Shown here one piece after another: positions 1 to 10,480 of a DNA stretch of 64,000 nucleotides. Within the stretch, counting starts at the first letter, position 1. Each line of letters starts with the position of its first letter. The notes under the pieces were generated by a model. It did not search any database. It had not been told where the DNA came from and worked only from the letters and a program-made list of their open reading frames with translations. A program made the position numbers and the translations under genes. The DNA lies in contig CANXME010000896.1 of assembly GCA_948144175.1 (NCBI GenBank), positions 1 to 64,000 on the forward strand, written 5' to 3'. This DNA is from Closterium sp. NIES-65 (taxonomy: Eukaryota > Streptophyta > Zygnematophyceae > Desmidiales > Closteriaceae).

Positions 1-847
1 CCCCCACCCCCCGCCACCCCCACCTCCTCCGCCACTGCCCCCTCTAGCTCCACCCGCTCCCTTGCCCCCTTGCCCTTGCCAGAGCGGCGTCTACTGCTGG
101 GGGCAGACGCCGCACCGACCGACTCAAAAAACCAGCGAGGTCGGCCCGCAGCGGCAGAGGCGACAGAGGGCAGCAGGGGGGAAGAGAACACCCCTCAAAG
201 ATGGGGGTGCGAGGGTCACCCCGAGAGGCCCCTACATAATCTACTATGCTCTTCTCAGCCGCTAGCAGGACTCCTCAAGGAGGTCGACATGAGGGTGGTG
301 GACAGCAGAGAGAAACTGGTCCCTAACGACACGGAGGGACTCAGGAAGACGGGTGACAAGAAAGTAGAGAGTGATGTACATGGAGGAGGGTTTGCGTCGC
401 TGAACTCAGCAGGAGGGCAGCGCGGTAGCGAGCGTCACTAGCGCGGAGGTGGGTAATGAGGTCAGCGACAGTGGGAAAGGCAGCGAGGTCAGGAATAGAA
501 AAAGTAGCATGAGGCGGCTCAGCGTAGCGAGGAAGGGAGGAGTAGCGTGCAACTACAAAGCGTCGTACAAGGCCTGAGCGGTCTTGCACTGACTAAAGTG
601 GGTACGCTCGGAGGAAGGGAGGTGGCGACGCACAGCAAGACGTGCAGCAGCATCGCGGGTCGCCCACTTGGAGCGAACGGCGGAATCAGCATCAGGAGGA
701 GGGGCAGGGACAGCGCCAGAGACAAAGTCAAAGAGAGAGACCTCATCGACCGCATCACACAGTAAGTACAGCTGCAGGTCCTCAATTCCAGACTGCAAAG
801 TCAATGGCTCTCCCTCAGCGTCAAAGCTAGGACATTGGGGTGGCCAT
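1..847 (-). pseudogene. Copia element A, gag fragment (cut by the window edge)
   Basis: Read leftwards from an ATG at 847 that matches the MATP start of the other gag copies. Blocks shared with the gag of elements B and H appear in successive frames: DLQLYLLCD, WATRDAAARLAVRRHLP and ALYDAL down to about 553, then VVARYSS and FPTVADLITHLRASDARYR in a second frame (589-341), then the remains of the region before the zinc knuckle. Gag forms the virus-like particle of Ty1/copia elements. The reading frame breaks just after the start, near 560 and near 350, so this copy is dead. Its C-terminal half and pol would lie left of the window. Confidence 0.85.
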
Positions 848-1925
848 GACAGCACTGACAGTACAGTCTTCACCGGGCAGGAAGAGTCGGGTAGGTCAGC
901 GGCGCAGGTACACAGCCCGAAGCAGCAGTAGCCCGACAGGAGCAGGAGAGCAGCTCCTCTGGCGGCTCGGGGTAGCTCGGGCGGCTCGGGCGGCTCGGGC
1001 GGCTCGGCGGCGCGGGCGGCTCGGGCGCTAGGGCGGCTCGAGCGGCTCGGGTGGCTAGGGCGGGCGCGGCGGCCCGGGCGGCTCGGGCGGCTAAGGCGGC
1101 TCGGGCGGCGGCACGGGCGGCTGGGGCAGCTCGTTGGCGGCTCCACGCGGCTGGGAACGGCGCGCGGGGAGCTCACGGGCGGCTGGGCAGGCGGCCAGGG
1201 CGGCTCACGGGCGGCGGCGGCGGCGTCGGCGGCTCACGGGCGACGGCGGCTCACGGGCGGCGGCGGCGGCGTCGGTGCTCACGGGCTGGCGCGGCGGCGT
1301 CGGCGGCTCACGGGCGACGGCAGCGGCAGCGGCGTCGGCGGCTCACTAGGCGGCTCGGCGGCGTCGGCGGCTCACGGTGTGGCGGTCGGCGTCGGCTGCT
1401 CACGGGGCGGCGTCGGCAGCTCACGGGCGGGCTGAAGGCCACGGGTGGGCGGTTCGCGGGCAGCGCCGGCTCACGGGCGCGGCGGCGTGACGGGCGGGCG
1501 GCGGGACGGGCGGCGGCGTCACGGGGGGGGAGCGACAGACGGGCGGCGGCGTCACGGGCGGCGGCGTCACGGGCGGCGGTTCACGGGCGGCTGCGTCACG
1601 GGCGGCGCTCACGGGCGGCGCTAAAGGGTGGCGACGGGCGGCGGCTCACGGGCGGCGCTACGGGCGGCGGCTCACAGGGGGCGCTACGGGCGGCCCGCAA
1701 CGGGCGGCGCTAACGGGCGGCCGCACGGGCGGCGCTACGGGCTGCGCAAAGGGCGGCGCGAACGGGCAGCCGCACGGGCGGCGCTAACGAGCGGCGCTAA
1801 CGGGCGGCGCGAACGGGCGGTTCGAAAGGGCGGGCGCTAGGGGCCGGCACTAGGGCGGGGCGCCAGGGGCAGAAAAAAAAAGTTCTAGGTGGTGGGCCCG
1901 AAGCACAGTTCCCACAGGGGAACCT
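848..1925 (-). repeat. GC-rich tandem leader of element A
   Basis: Between the primer-binding site and gag lies about 1 kb made almost wholly of short GC-rich units (CGGCTCACGGGCGG, CGGCTCGG, GGGCGGCGCTAA variants). The same kind of leader, with different unit sequences, sits at the same place in elements B, H, I and K. Long open frames across it are by-products of base composition; I see no gene here. Confidence 0.75.
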
Positions 1926-1937
1926 GCTCTGATTCCA

Positions 1938-2071
1938 TGTGAAGAAGTGAACGAGAGAATGTGTGAACTATGAACGAAGTGAGTACAAATAGGAAACCCT
2001 AGCTGGGTTTGTACCCCCTATGGGATACCCACTATAGCCTACACAAATAAGTAAGCTATAATGTTCTGACA
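1938..2071 (-). mobile_element. 5' LTR of copia element A (134 bp) with adjacent primer site
   Basis: On the minus strand the LTR starts TGTCAGAACATTATAGC at 2071 and ends in ...TTCACA at 1938. It is followed at once by TGGAATCAGAGC (1937-1926), one base from the TGGTATCAGAGC initiator-Met-tRNA primer site usual in plant copia elements. Body motifs such as GTGTAGGCTATAGTGGG and AGGGTTTCCTA recur in every short LTR of the window. Confidence 0.85.
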
Positions 2072-2369
2072 GACCCTCCATTCAGCCATTGCATTTTCAT
2101 AATTTGCAAATTTGTTTGAAAGCACGCTTCGAATGGGGGGGGGGGGGTTGGAGCGGGAAGGCCTTGTACGATGTTTGGGGGAAAACGTTGCTAGCAATAA
2201 TACTGCACTGAGCCAAAAGTGTGGCTTAAATGGTTAGTGTTGGAATGAATCCTTCAATGATCGTTTAAAGATCGTAACAGTCTTGGGTAATGTAGACTTG
2301 TATTCGTAACGAAGTTGTAATAGAATGATTGTTGACAAAAACTTGATAATAGAACGCATTATAAGAGAA
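2072..2369. other. Unassigned spacer
   Basis: AT-richer DNA with a G10 run near 2138. I recognise no gene or element in it. Confidence 0.5.
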
Positions 2370-2639
2370 GATATAGCTAGGCGAAAATACATGTTCGCTT
2401 ACGTTCGCTAACGTAGCTTCTCATTACATAAACAGATTGTACCCTTTCGCTATAGTATAGCCCTGTTTACTAGCGTCAGCGTGTTATGAAAAGTGAAATG
2501 AGAAAAAGCATTGTGCACTCGTAACCGCAGCAAGCGAATCACACAATGCCGAGGATGAATGTGAAGGGGCAGAGTGACGCGAAGAGTCGTGTGCGATTAT
2601 GAAGCATCTGGACTGTCAGGGCAAACAGCATCAAGCCAA
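2370..2639 (+). repeat. 270-bp direct repeat, copy 1, holding a cut C-type LTR
   Basis: Starts GATATAGCTAGGCGAAAATAC and ends CAGCATCAAG. It matches 6548-6825 with scattered substitutions (about 94 percent by eye). From 2486 it carries the first ~150 bp of the LTR family of elements C and G (TGTTATGAAAAGTGAAATG). It stops exactly where element B begins. Confidence 0.8.
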
Positions 2640-4202
2640 GGAAGACACAGGGAACAGTATGGGGGGACAAGCTTGTCCGCAGACAAGTCGCGGACAAACG
2701 CCCGAGACCCCCAGACCCGAAACGCAGACGCATCGCCAACCTTCCCTGTCCACCGCAAGGCGGGGGAGGTCTCTGGCAAGGAGACCCGGGGCTGAAGGTT
2801 GAGCTGATGCGCGGCGTACTGAACCGCAAACGGCCACAGAAAATGGGGGGCAGCCGCATGCATCATGGACGTACCAGCGACGTCCATGACCATGCCAATG
2901 CGGCGATCAGCAATCCCATTTTACTGTGGAGAGGCCGGAAGCGTGAAGGTCTGGCGGATGCCCTGTGCACGACACAAGGCTCCCAGACGGGCAGGGGAAA
3001 ACTCCTCGCCTCTGTCCGAGTGCAAACGCAGAACAGGAAAGTCCGAGCCGAAGCTCTCCCGGAGCTGGAGACGAGCTGCGCGGATCCAGTCAATCAACAC
3101 CTCAGTGACGTCACCTTTGCTGCGCAAGGGGAAAGACTATGGTGTAACGCGAGTAGTCGTCAACCACTAGCAGGAAGTACCGGATGGCGCCCTTGCCCAC
3201 TGACGCGGGCGGGGCCCCACACGTCCATGTGGAGAGTCTGCAGTGGAGCCTCTGTCGGAGGAAACTCGGAGGAGTGAGGGGCGGCGCGCTGTCGCCCCTC
3301 GACGCAGGGGACGCAGGTAGGGCCTGGCCCAAGAGGTAGGGGAGGGAGAGACCGAGGGAGACCAGAGACAAGGACACGGGAGGCCATGCCTCGGAGACGA
3401 GGCAAGGAGGGGTGACCAAGGCGGTGGTTCCAAAGGAGAGTGTGGGTGGGACAAAAGATGACACGAGCAGGGAGCAGACTCAGGACCAGACCTGGACGCT
3501 GCAGCAAACACCTGACTCGACGCAGCTACCTGGACAGACTCAGCAGCCGGAGGAGACTCAGTAGTAAGGGTGTACAGGCTCGACCCTGGCCGACGGGTGA
3601 ACGTGGCCAAGTGTCGGCCTGTCCGAGCACACGTGCAGTGGGTCACTCGCTGACTCGCAGGAGTGAACTGGTCAACCCCCCTATCGTGTAGGTCCGCTCC
3701 ACTCACCAAGTTCGTAGAGAACGAGGGGAGGTAGAGACCTGACAGGGTGCCACAGGGGGCTGCCGGGCATGATAAGACAGTGGAGACGCTAGCAAGGACA
3801 GGGAACCCAGAGGGGTCTGCCAGGGAGACTGCAACCGGCAGACTAAGCGGCGTAAGAGTGGTGCGGTCTCGAAAGAAGGAGCGGGACGCACCCGAGTCAA
3901 GGGTAAAGGTGTGTAAGGTCTGAGCCGACGTAGTACCTGAGAGTGCAAACTCACCAGTACCTGGGGTAGCACACGCACTAGCACCTGGGGCAGCTGACGC
4001 ACTAGCACCTAGAGCAGTAGCCTCACCAGCACCTAGAGCAGTAGCCTCAATACCTGGGTCAGGCGGTACACACAGGTAACAGTCAACCACAACACTATCA
4101 TCAACAGCATACATGGCAGCAAGAAAAGCATCTAAGTCAAGATCAAAGATAGCAACCCCCGCCCTAGACAGATCTCCCCAGCGAGGGATCTCAGAGGCCC
4201 AA
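2640..4202 (-). pseudogene. Element B pol: protease and integrase (truncated, frameshifted)
   Basis: Protease is visible as TFTLDSGASRSFFRDRTTL (aspartic DSG motif, near 3920-3865). The GAG-pre-integrase block reads NHRLGHPSLPRLRGMASR (near 3430-3375), and the integrase core has HMDVWGP, VVDDYSRYT and LHSDRGEEF. The next block, LWPFAVQYAAHQLNLQP, runs to SRAFVRDLSADKL. Frames change near 3450 and 3170, and an amber codon ends gag just upstream at about 4217. Nothing of reverse transcriptase remains. The protein would process and integrate element cDNA in an intact copy; this one cannot. Confidence 0.85.
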
Positions 4203-4216
4203 GGGAACTGGTGATG

Positions 4217-5454
4217 CTACGCGTCCGTCAGGCGGCCGAAGCAGTGCTGGGTGGGTTGCGGGCCCCCGCACTGCTTACCAGCGCGGTCGCCGGTGCGGAG
4301 AACGTAGGTGCAGGGACCCGTACCCCCACCGCGCTGACGCAGAGCGTACCACTCACGAAGCTGCTGAGGGGACAGGGTCTCACGACTGCTCTGTTGCTGC
4401 TGGCGCGAACCACCACCGGAGCCACCCCTCTGCGCAGAGCCGCGACCAGGTCCACTGCTCCCGCCGCTGCCTCCGCCGCCTCCTCCACCTCCGCCTCCTC
4501 CGCCACCTCCGCCGCCTCCGCTCCCTCCGCCACCTTTGCCGCCTCCTCCGACTCCACTACTGCCGCCGCCGCCGCCACCCCCGCCACCACTCCCACCACC
4601 ACCCCCACCCCCTCCACTGCCTCCACCACCACCTCCACCGCCCCTGCCAGCCCCTCTAGCGCCCTTGCCCCCCTTGCCCTTGCCGGTGCAGCGTCTCCCG
4701 CTCGGGGTAGACGCAGCGCCGACCGACTCGAAACCAACAAGTTCGGCCACAGCAGCAGAGGCAATAGAGGGCAAGAGGGAGGAGGGAGAACACCCCTAAA
4801 AGACGGGGGTGCGAGGGTCACCAGAGAGGCTCCTGAAGCAACTATGCACTTCTCTGCCACTAGGAGGGCCTTCTCGAGGAGGTCAACAGTGAGAGTGGTG
4901 GGGCAAACTGAGAGGAAGTGGTCCCTGACTACGCGGAGAGAGTCAGGGAGCCGGGTGACTATATAGTAGAGTGTGATGTACATGAGGGGGGGGTTCCTGG
5001 CGCAGAACTCAGCAGGAAGCGCAGCGCGGTAGCGAGTGTCACTAGTGCGGAGGTGCGTAATGAGGTCAGCGACTGTGGGAAAGGCAGCAAGGTTAGGGAA
5101 GAGGTACGGTAGCATGAGGCGGCTCAGTGCAGCAGTGGCAGGGGAAGAGTAGCGTGCAACTACAGCGTCGTACAAGGTCTGAGCACTCTTGTACTGGCTA
5201 AAGTGTGCAGGCTCAGTGGTCGGTAAGTGGCGACGAATGGCAAGGCGAGCAGCAGCATTGCGTGTGGCCCACTGTGAGCGAACAGTGTTGTCAGCAGTAG
5301 CAGGCGGGGCAGGAGAGACACCAGAGGTGAGATCGAACAGAGAGAGTCCGTCTGCCCTATCGCACTGGAGAAACAGCTGGAGGTCATCGACCCAGACCTC
5401 AAAGTCAACGGCACAGCCCTCAGCATCAAAAGTGAGGACACTGGGGGTAGCCAT
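4217..5454 (-). pseudogene. Element B gag
   Basis: Starts MATPSVLTFDAEGCAVDF at 5454. The first ~220 residues are the copia gag core (DDLQLFLQCDRADGLSLFDL, TVADLITHLRTSDTRYRAAL, VTRLPDSLRVVRDHFLSVC). Then comes a long Gly/Ala/Glu low-complexity linker made of GGN codons (about 4690-4440), where the frame slips. After it come TLSPQQLREWY and a zinc-knuckle-like CTYVLRTGDRAGKQC...HCFGRLTDA ending at a stop at 4217. Other copies read LTDAWRRQF here, so the stop looks like a TGG to TAG change. Confidence 0.85.
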
Positions 5455-6409
5455 GACTGCAGTGGCCTAGGAGGAAGGGAGCTCACCAGTCCGAGGAAGG
5501 AGGGGCCGGGGAGCACCGGTAGGAACAGCAGCTGCTAGACAGATGGGCGGCTCGGCGGCTCGGCGGCAGGGCGGCTCGGCTGCTGGGCGGCTCAGCTGTA
5601 GGGCGGCTCGGCTGCTGGGCGGCTCGGCGGCAGGGTGGCTCAGCTGCTGGGCGGCTCAGCTTCTTGGCGGCTCGGCTGCTGGGCGGCTCGGCTGTTCGGT
5701 AGGTGGGCGGCTCGGGTGCTGTGCTGCTCGGCGGCTCGGTCGCTGGGCGGCAGAGCGGTGATAGGGCCGCTAGGGGAGGGCGACGGGGCCGCGGGTGACG
5801 GCGACAGGGCCGTAGGTGGCGGTGCCGGGGCCGAAGGTGGCGGCGGGGCCGCAGGTGGCGGCGGTGTGGCCGTAGGTTTCGGTGACGTGGCTGCAGGTGG
5901 TGGCGACTGGGCCGCAGGTGGCCGCGACGGGGCCGCGGAGGGGCCTAGACGGGGCCGAGAGGGGCCTAGGCGGGGCCGAAAGGGGCCTAGCCGGGGCCGA
6001 AAGGGGCCTAGATGGGGCCGAAAGGGGGCCTAGACGGGGCCGCGGAGGGGTCTAGACGGGGCCGCAAGGGGCCTAGACGGGGCCGCAGAGTGGCCTAGAC
6101 GGGGCCGTAAGGGGCCTAGACGGGGCCGCGGAGGGGCTTAAACGGGGCCGTAAGGGCCCTAGACGGGGCCGCGGAGGTGCCTAGACGGGGCCGCGGAGGG
6201 GCCGTAAGGGGCCTAGGCGGGGCCGTAAGGGGCCGTAAGGGTGGCGCGAAGGGCCTTAGAGGGCGGCCAAAGGGGGCCGTGAGAGGGGCCACTAAGGGGG
6301 ACTCGAGGGTAGGTAGGGCACACGAAGCGCGACTCGGGCAGGAGTGAAGCGCGCTCCGAGAAGGAAAAATTCGTGGTGGGCCCTAGGTAGCGTTCCCACT
6401 AGGGAACCT
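5455..6409 (-). repeat. GC-rich tandem leader of element B
   Basis: Two blocks: CGGCTCGGCTGCTGGG units (about 5540-5755) and GGGGCCTAGACGGGGCCG units (about 5760-6290). It corresponds in position to the leaders of elements A, H, I and K. No coding sequence recognised. Confidence 0.75.
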
Positions 6410-6420
6410 GCTCGATACCA

Positions 6421-6547
6421 TGATGAGAAACAAGGATGAATGAACTATGAAAGAGTTGGGTACAAGTACTAACCCTAATTGGGTTGTACCCCTTATGGGC
6501 TACCCCACTACAGCCTACACAAATGTATAAGCTATAATGTTCTGACA
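6421..6547 (-). mobile_element. 5' LTR of copia element B (127 bp)
   Basis: Minus strand TGTCAGAACATTATAGC at 6547 to ...CTCATCA at 6421, followed by the primer site TGGTATCGAGC (6420-6410) and the shared GGTTCCCTAGTGGGAACG stem-like sequence just downstream. Confidence 0.88.
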
Positions 6548-6825
6548 GATATAGCTAGGCGAAAATACACGTTCGCTTATGTTCGCTAACGTAGCTTCTC
6601 ATTACATAAACAGATTGTACCCTTTCGCTACAGTATAGCCCTGTTCGCTGACGTCAGCGTGTTACGAAAAGTGAAATGAGAAAAAGCATTGTGCACTCCT
6701 AACCGCAGCAAGCGAATCACACACTGCCGAGGATGAATGTGAAGGGGCAGAGTGACGCAAAGAGTCGTGTGCGGTTATGAAGCATCTGGACCGTCAGAGA
6801 AAACAGCATCAGGCAGTAGTGGCGA
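6548..6825 (+). repeat. 270-bp direct repeat, copy 2
   Basis: Begins at the base next to the 5' end of element B's LTR and matches 2370-2639. Here the C-type LTR (from 6660) continues past the end of the repeat into element C. Confidence 0.8.
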
Positions 6826-6909
6826 GGATTCAGCCCGAATAGTTTCGTAACCATCTGGGGTCACACGGTTGGATTTCGCTGCAGTAAGGGAATGCACCCC
6901 TCAGAGTAA
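6660..6909 (+). mobile_element. 5' LTR of copia element C
   Basis: Starts TGTTACGAAAAGTGAAATG and matches, with about 15-18 percent divergence by eye, the 248-bp LTR at 29213-29460, which starts TGTTACGAATAG and ends GAGTACA. The right boundary here (GAGTAA) is set from that match. I see no good primer site after it. Confidence 0.65.
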
Positions 6910-7002
6910 TCTTCACCCCACGACTTGGGAATCCTTCGCACTGCCACCTCCGAAATCTTCGGTGATCGAAAGGTGGCGTACGGCACACGCTCGCACGTAA
7001 GG

Positions 7003-10000
7003 ATGGCCGAAGGATCTGGTGGTCAGACGAATCTGACCACTGAAGCGCAGCCCAACCCGGCTGAGACAAATGAGGAAACAACGATGATTGGAACCACCGT
7101 CCTCACACAACTGCTGCGACTCACCAGCTTGGAGCAAGGACTCCAAACATTGCGGAATGGCGACGCGGGAACATCTTCCCAACCATCTCAACAAGCCTCG
7201 AATGGCCATAACACCGCCTCGCAAACCTTCCCTGTCAACACAAATGGCTCAACTCCCAAGACTCCCCGTCCCAACAAAGAAGCAATCCTCTTTGCACAAT
7301 CAAGGTTCCTGAGCATATCAAAAATAAAGACAAGTGTGTGCTTTGACCAGAGACTTCTATACGTCGAGCTTCGAGCTGGAGCTGCTGCTACAAAACGCAG
7401 AGATGTTCCACTACTTTGACGGGAGCTACGCGGGACCAGCTGAAGATACCGCCGACTCTAGGGCGCAGTACTACAACAAATCGTTGATGGCGTATGGCAT
7501 CCTGCTGCGAAATATGTCGCCGGCGGAGCAGCTGGGCATTCGTTCGTACAAGACAGCGTCAGCTCCAGCCCTCGACGCCTTGCGACACCTGAACGGCGTG
7601 CACCAACCGAAAGGTTCGGTTTCGTCAAGCCACTTGCTCCAGCAGCTACTCGCGACAAAAATGGCCCCAGGGGAGAAGCCAACAGCTACAATAATCTCTC
7701 TCAAAGCTTACGCGATCAAATCGCGAAATTGGGAAGCAGCATTTCCGAAGAAATCTTCGTGAGCATCATGCTTCAAGGGCTCGGCCCAGACTGGGCAGCC
7801 CAACAAGGCGCTTCTCAGACAGCAGGGGGTTATCTCGGAAGCCGCCCTATGCACAATCCTCCTTGTCGAACAGAGAGACATGGACCAGCAGCGACTAGTG
7901 CCGCGACGAGACCTGGAACGCCTCACCTTCGACGCATATAGCACAGAATGGCAACGGCCGCGGGGCCTTTACTGCAAAATCTGCACTTGGCACTTGGCAG
8001 ATCGATGTAAGTTCCGATCTCGTCCTCGCCAAACCAATCCAAGCACCTGGTCCGGCCATCAAGATGCACGAAACGAGACGTGTCAAGCCCAGGGGTACCA
8101 ACCCCCATCGCGCAACTTGAACCCAGCGATTCAGCATCAGCAAAAGCAGCCGTCAAAGCCTACTCCCGCACGCAATGTCATTGGTAGCATGACCATGACA
8201 GAAACGAGCGGATCGCGCCGCCGCCGTGTGCGTACACCATCACCAGAGCCAGCACGCCACCCAATCAGAGCGTTCACGGTGTCAGAATGTTATAATTGTC
8301 TAGCCTCCAGTGGGGTACTCTATAACGAGTACAACCCAATTAGGGTTTCCTATATGTATGCCAACTGCTGCTAGTGCAACCTCTCTTCTTCATTCCTCAT
8401 TCTTCACATGCTATCAGAGCATCTACGCTCCTGGCCTGTGGGCCCACCTAACTGCTTCCGCTGCTACTCTGTATGTTGCACGCCCTTTGGCGTGTGACGG
8501 ACATTTTTTTCTTCCCCTCCTAGAGGCCCCTCTCACGGCCCCTCGCGCGACCCTTAGCGGCCCCGTCGCCACCCCTAGCGGCCTCATCGCCGCCCTTCTC
8601 GGCCCCTCGAGGCCCCTTCGCGGCCCCGTCGCTGCCTCTAGCGGCCCGTCGCTGCCCTTCCAGGCCCCTCGCGGCCCCTTTGCGGCCCCGTCGCCGCCCC
8701 TATCGGCCCCGTCGCCGCCACCAGCGGCCCCGTCGCCGTCCCTAGCGGCCCCGTCGCCGCCCCTATCGGCCCCGTCGCCGCCTCCAGCGGCCCCGTCGCC
8801 GCCACTTGCGGCCCCGTCGCTTCCCCTTTCTGCCCTGCCTCGACCCTGCCCCGGCCCCGCCCCGGCCATGCTCCATCGCCTATCGCGGCGCACCGGGGGC
8901 CCGTGCACCCCCCCCCCCCCCCCCCCCCCCCCGACCCCCTCTTTTCCCGTCGCCTGTCGAGGCGACCTGAGGGGGCCGGGGGGGGGGGGGGGGGCGCGAG
9001 CGTCGCCCCTTCTGCCGCCTGTTTTGGCGTCCTGGGAGGCCGCGCGTCGGCCCCCCCCTCCCCCCCCCCCCCCCCGTAACCTCCCTACCCACCGTCCCGC
9101 CCTGCCCTGTGTTAGGGTCTGGGGTGGCGAGTAGGGGGTGGCGGGTGTGTGGTCTCCCCTACTCCTCCTCCTCCTCTGTCTCCCACTGCTGCAGCTGCCG
9201 CTGAGGGGGGTGGGTGTGTGGGAGTCGACGGAGTGGTGCTAGGGGGTGGGGTGTGAGTGAGCCTAGGGTGCAGCAAGGGGTGTGTGAAAAGGGAGGTGAC
9301 GTGGGAGTGGAGCTAGGGGTGTAGCAAGGAGTGTGTGAAAGGGGGGTGGGACAGTTGGGGGAGGTTGAACGGAGGCTGTCGTCGTGTCGTCAGCAGCATC
9401 AGTAGTCCGGGGCGCTGCTCCGGTAGCCCAGTCGTAGCCACCTGCACCAGTCGCCCGTGGTTCCGTTGCTCCTGCCGCTCGTCTTAGCCGCGGAACCAGT
9501 TACTAGTAGTCCGAGGCGTTGTTCCGGTAGTCGCTGTGCCAGTGTGACTCCTGTTGCCCGTGTGTCTGCAGCTTCAGCCGTCGCCTCCTATCTCCTCTCC
9601 TCTTACAGTCTCGCCTCCCCCTCACTTGCCCTTTGTGAATGCCTCTAGCTTTGCTTGTCCTTGTGAACCTGCTCTATGCCTGCTTGCTCATTGTGCTGAT
9701 TACACCCTACTTTGGCTATGGGGGTGTGTCAGAATGTTATAATTGTCTAGCCTGCAGTGGGGTACTCTATAGCGAGTACAGCCCATTTAGGGTTTCCTAT
9801 AAGTATGCCAACTGCTGCTAGCACAACCTCTCTTCTTCATTCCTCAATTTTTTCACCCACGGATAACAATCCGTTCACTACCTGCCAAGATTTTAGCGAC
9901 AACGACAATCAGGACTGGAATCTCCCAGTCCTACTGCTTGAAAGTCCCCCGCACGTATCTGATTCGTGGGTGGCACCGATCGATTGGATCTCGCACGAGC

Positions 10001-10070
10001 AATTTCTGAAATTTGACACACTGCACATCGTCACGCTGCGATTGGTGCTGCTCGGACGTGACTACAACAA
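7003..10070 (+). pseudogene. Element C gag, interrupted by a nested short-LTR element
   Basis: Starts MAEGSGGQTNLTTEAQPN at 7003. Coding continues in shifting frames: a break near 7330-7420, then AEMFHYFDGSYAGPAEDTAD, then a break near 7730 into LRDQIAKLGSSISEEIF and MLQGLGPDW, the UBN2-like gag pattern, then a third break near 7900. At 8279 it is cut by a 1,578-bp insertion and resumes at 9863. Removing the insertion and one target copy restores the frame as RAFT-DNNPFTTCQDF. It belongs to a lineage distinct from elements B and H. Confidence 0.7.
8280..9857 (+). mobile_element. Nested non-autonomous short-LTR element (TRIM/LARD-like)
   Basis: Left LTR 8280-8408 (TGTCAGAATGTTATAATTG ... TTCACA), then the primer site TGCTATCAGAGC at 8409. 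Right LTR 9727-9857 is nearly identical and is preceded by the purine-rich GGCTATGGGGGTG. The flanking 5-bp duplication is CACGG (8275-8279 and 9858-9862). The 1.3-kb interior is GC-rich leader-like sequence (GGCCCCGTCGCCGCC units, C and G homopolymers at about 8910, 8982 and 9060) with no gag or pol, so it must have used proteins of a related copy. Confidence 0.9.
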
Positions 10071-10080
10071 GCGCTGCAAC

Positions 10081-10480
10081 ACTTGGTACCTGGACAGCTG
10101 TTGCGCATATGGTTGGATCCGAGCGTTTCGTCTACAACGCCGTCTCGACCTCAACAGTCACCTACGTCACCGTGGCCAACAATACCCGCCTGCGCACAAG
10201 CGCGCAAGAAATCGTCGTGCTCAAGGCACGATGAAACCACACGCACATCACGCTTAAAGATGTGCTCATAGTCCAGAACATGCGCTTCAACCTTCTCTCC
10301 GCCACTCAACTCATGGATTGCGGCGTCGAATTGAGCACGGTTCCACGCACACGTGATATACTTTTGCACTACTCATCGCTGACAAAACGCGCAGGCAGAT
10401 CGGACGAGCACACTCCGAAAATGGAGTGTCCATCTTTGACTTCGACATTCTCGACTGCAGCGGCAACTCGAACGAGCTAA
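10081..10480 (+). pseudogene. Element C protease region
   Basis: TWYLDSCCAY at 10081 stands where copia proteases have WYLDSG(C/A)S; the catalytic Asp is kept but Gly is replaced by Cys. A frame change near 10110 leads to VGSERFVYNAVSTSTVTYV and then ITLKDVLIVQNMRFNLLSA, the usual end of the protease domain. It would not be functional as it stands. Confidence 0.7.

Larger units (their letters stand above)
2640..6547 (-). mobile_element. Copia element B (3'-truncated)
   Basis: A minus-strand Ty1/copia element with 5' LTR (6547-6421), GC-rich leader, gag, protease and integrase in the usual copia order. It ends abruptly inside the C-terminal part of integrase at 2640, so reverse transcriptase, RNase H and the 3' LTR are missing. 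The left junction shares AAG with the neighbouring sequence. The element is flanked on both sides by copies of one 270-bp sequence. Confidence 0.85.

Noticed and set aside
865..1840. Arg/Ala/Gly-rich open frames in the GC leader of element A (and likewise in B, H, I and K)
   Set aside because: Composition effect; the leader differs completely between copies while gag after it is conserved, so it is not coding.
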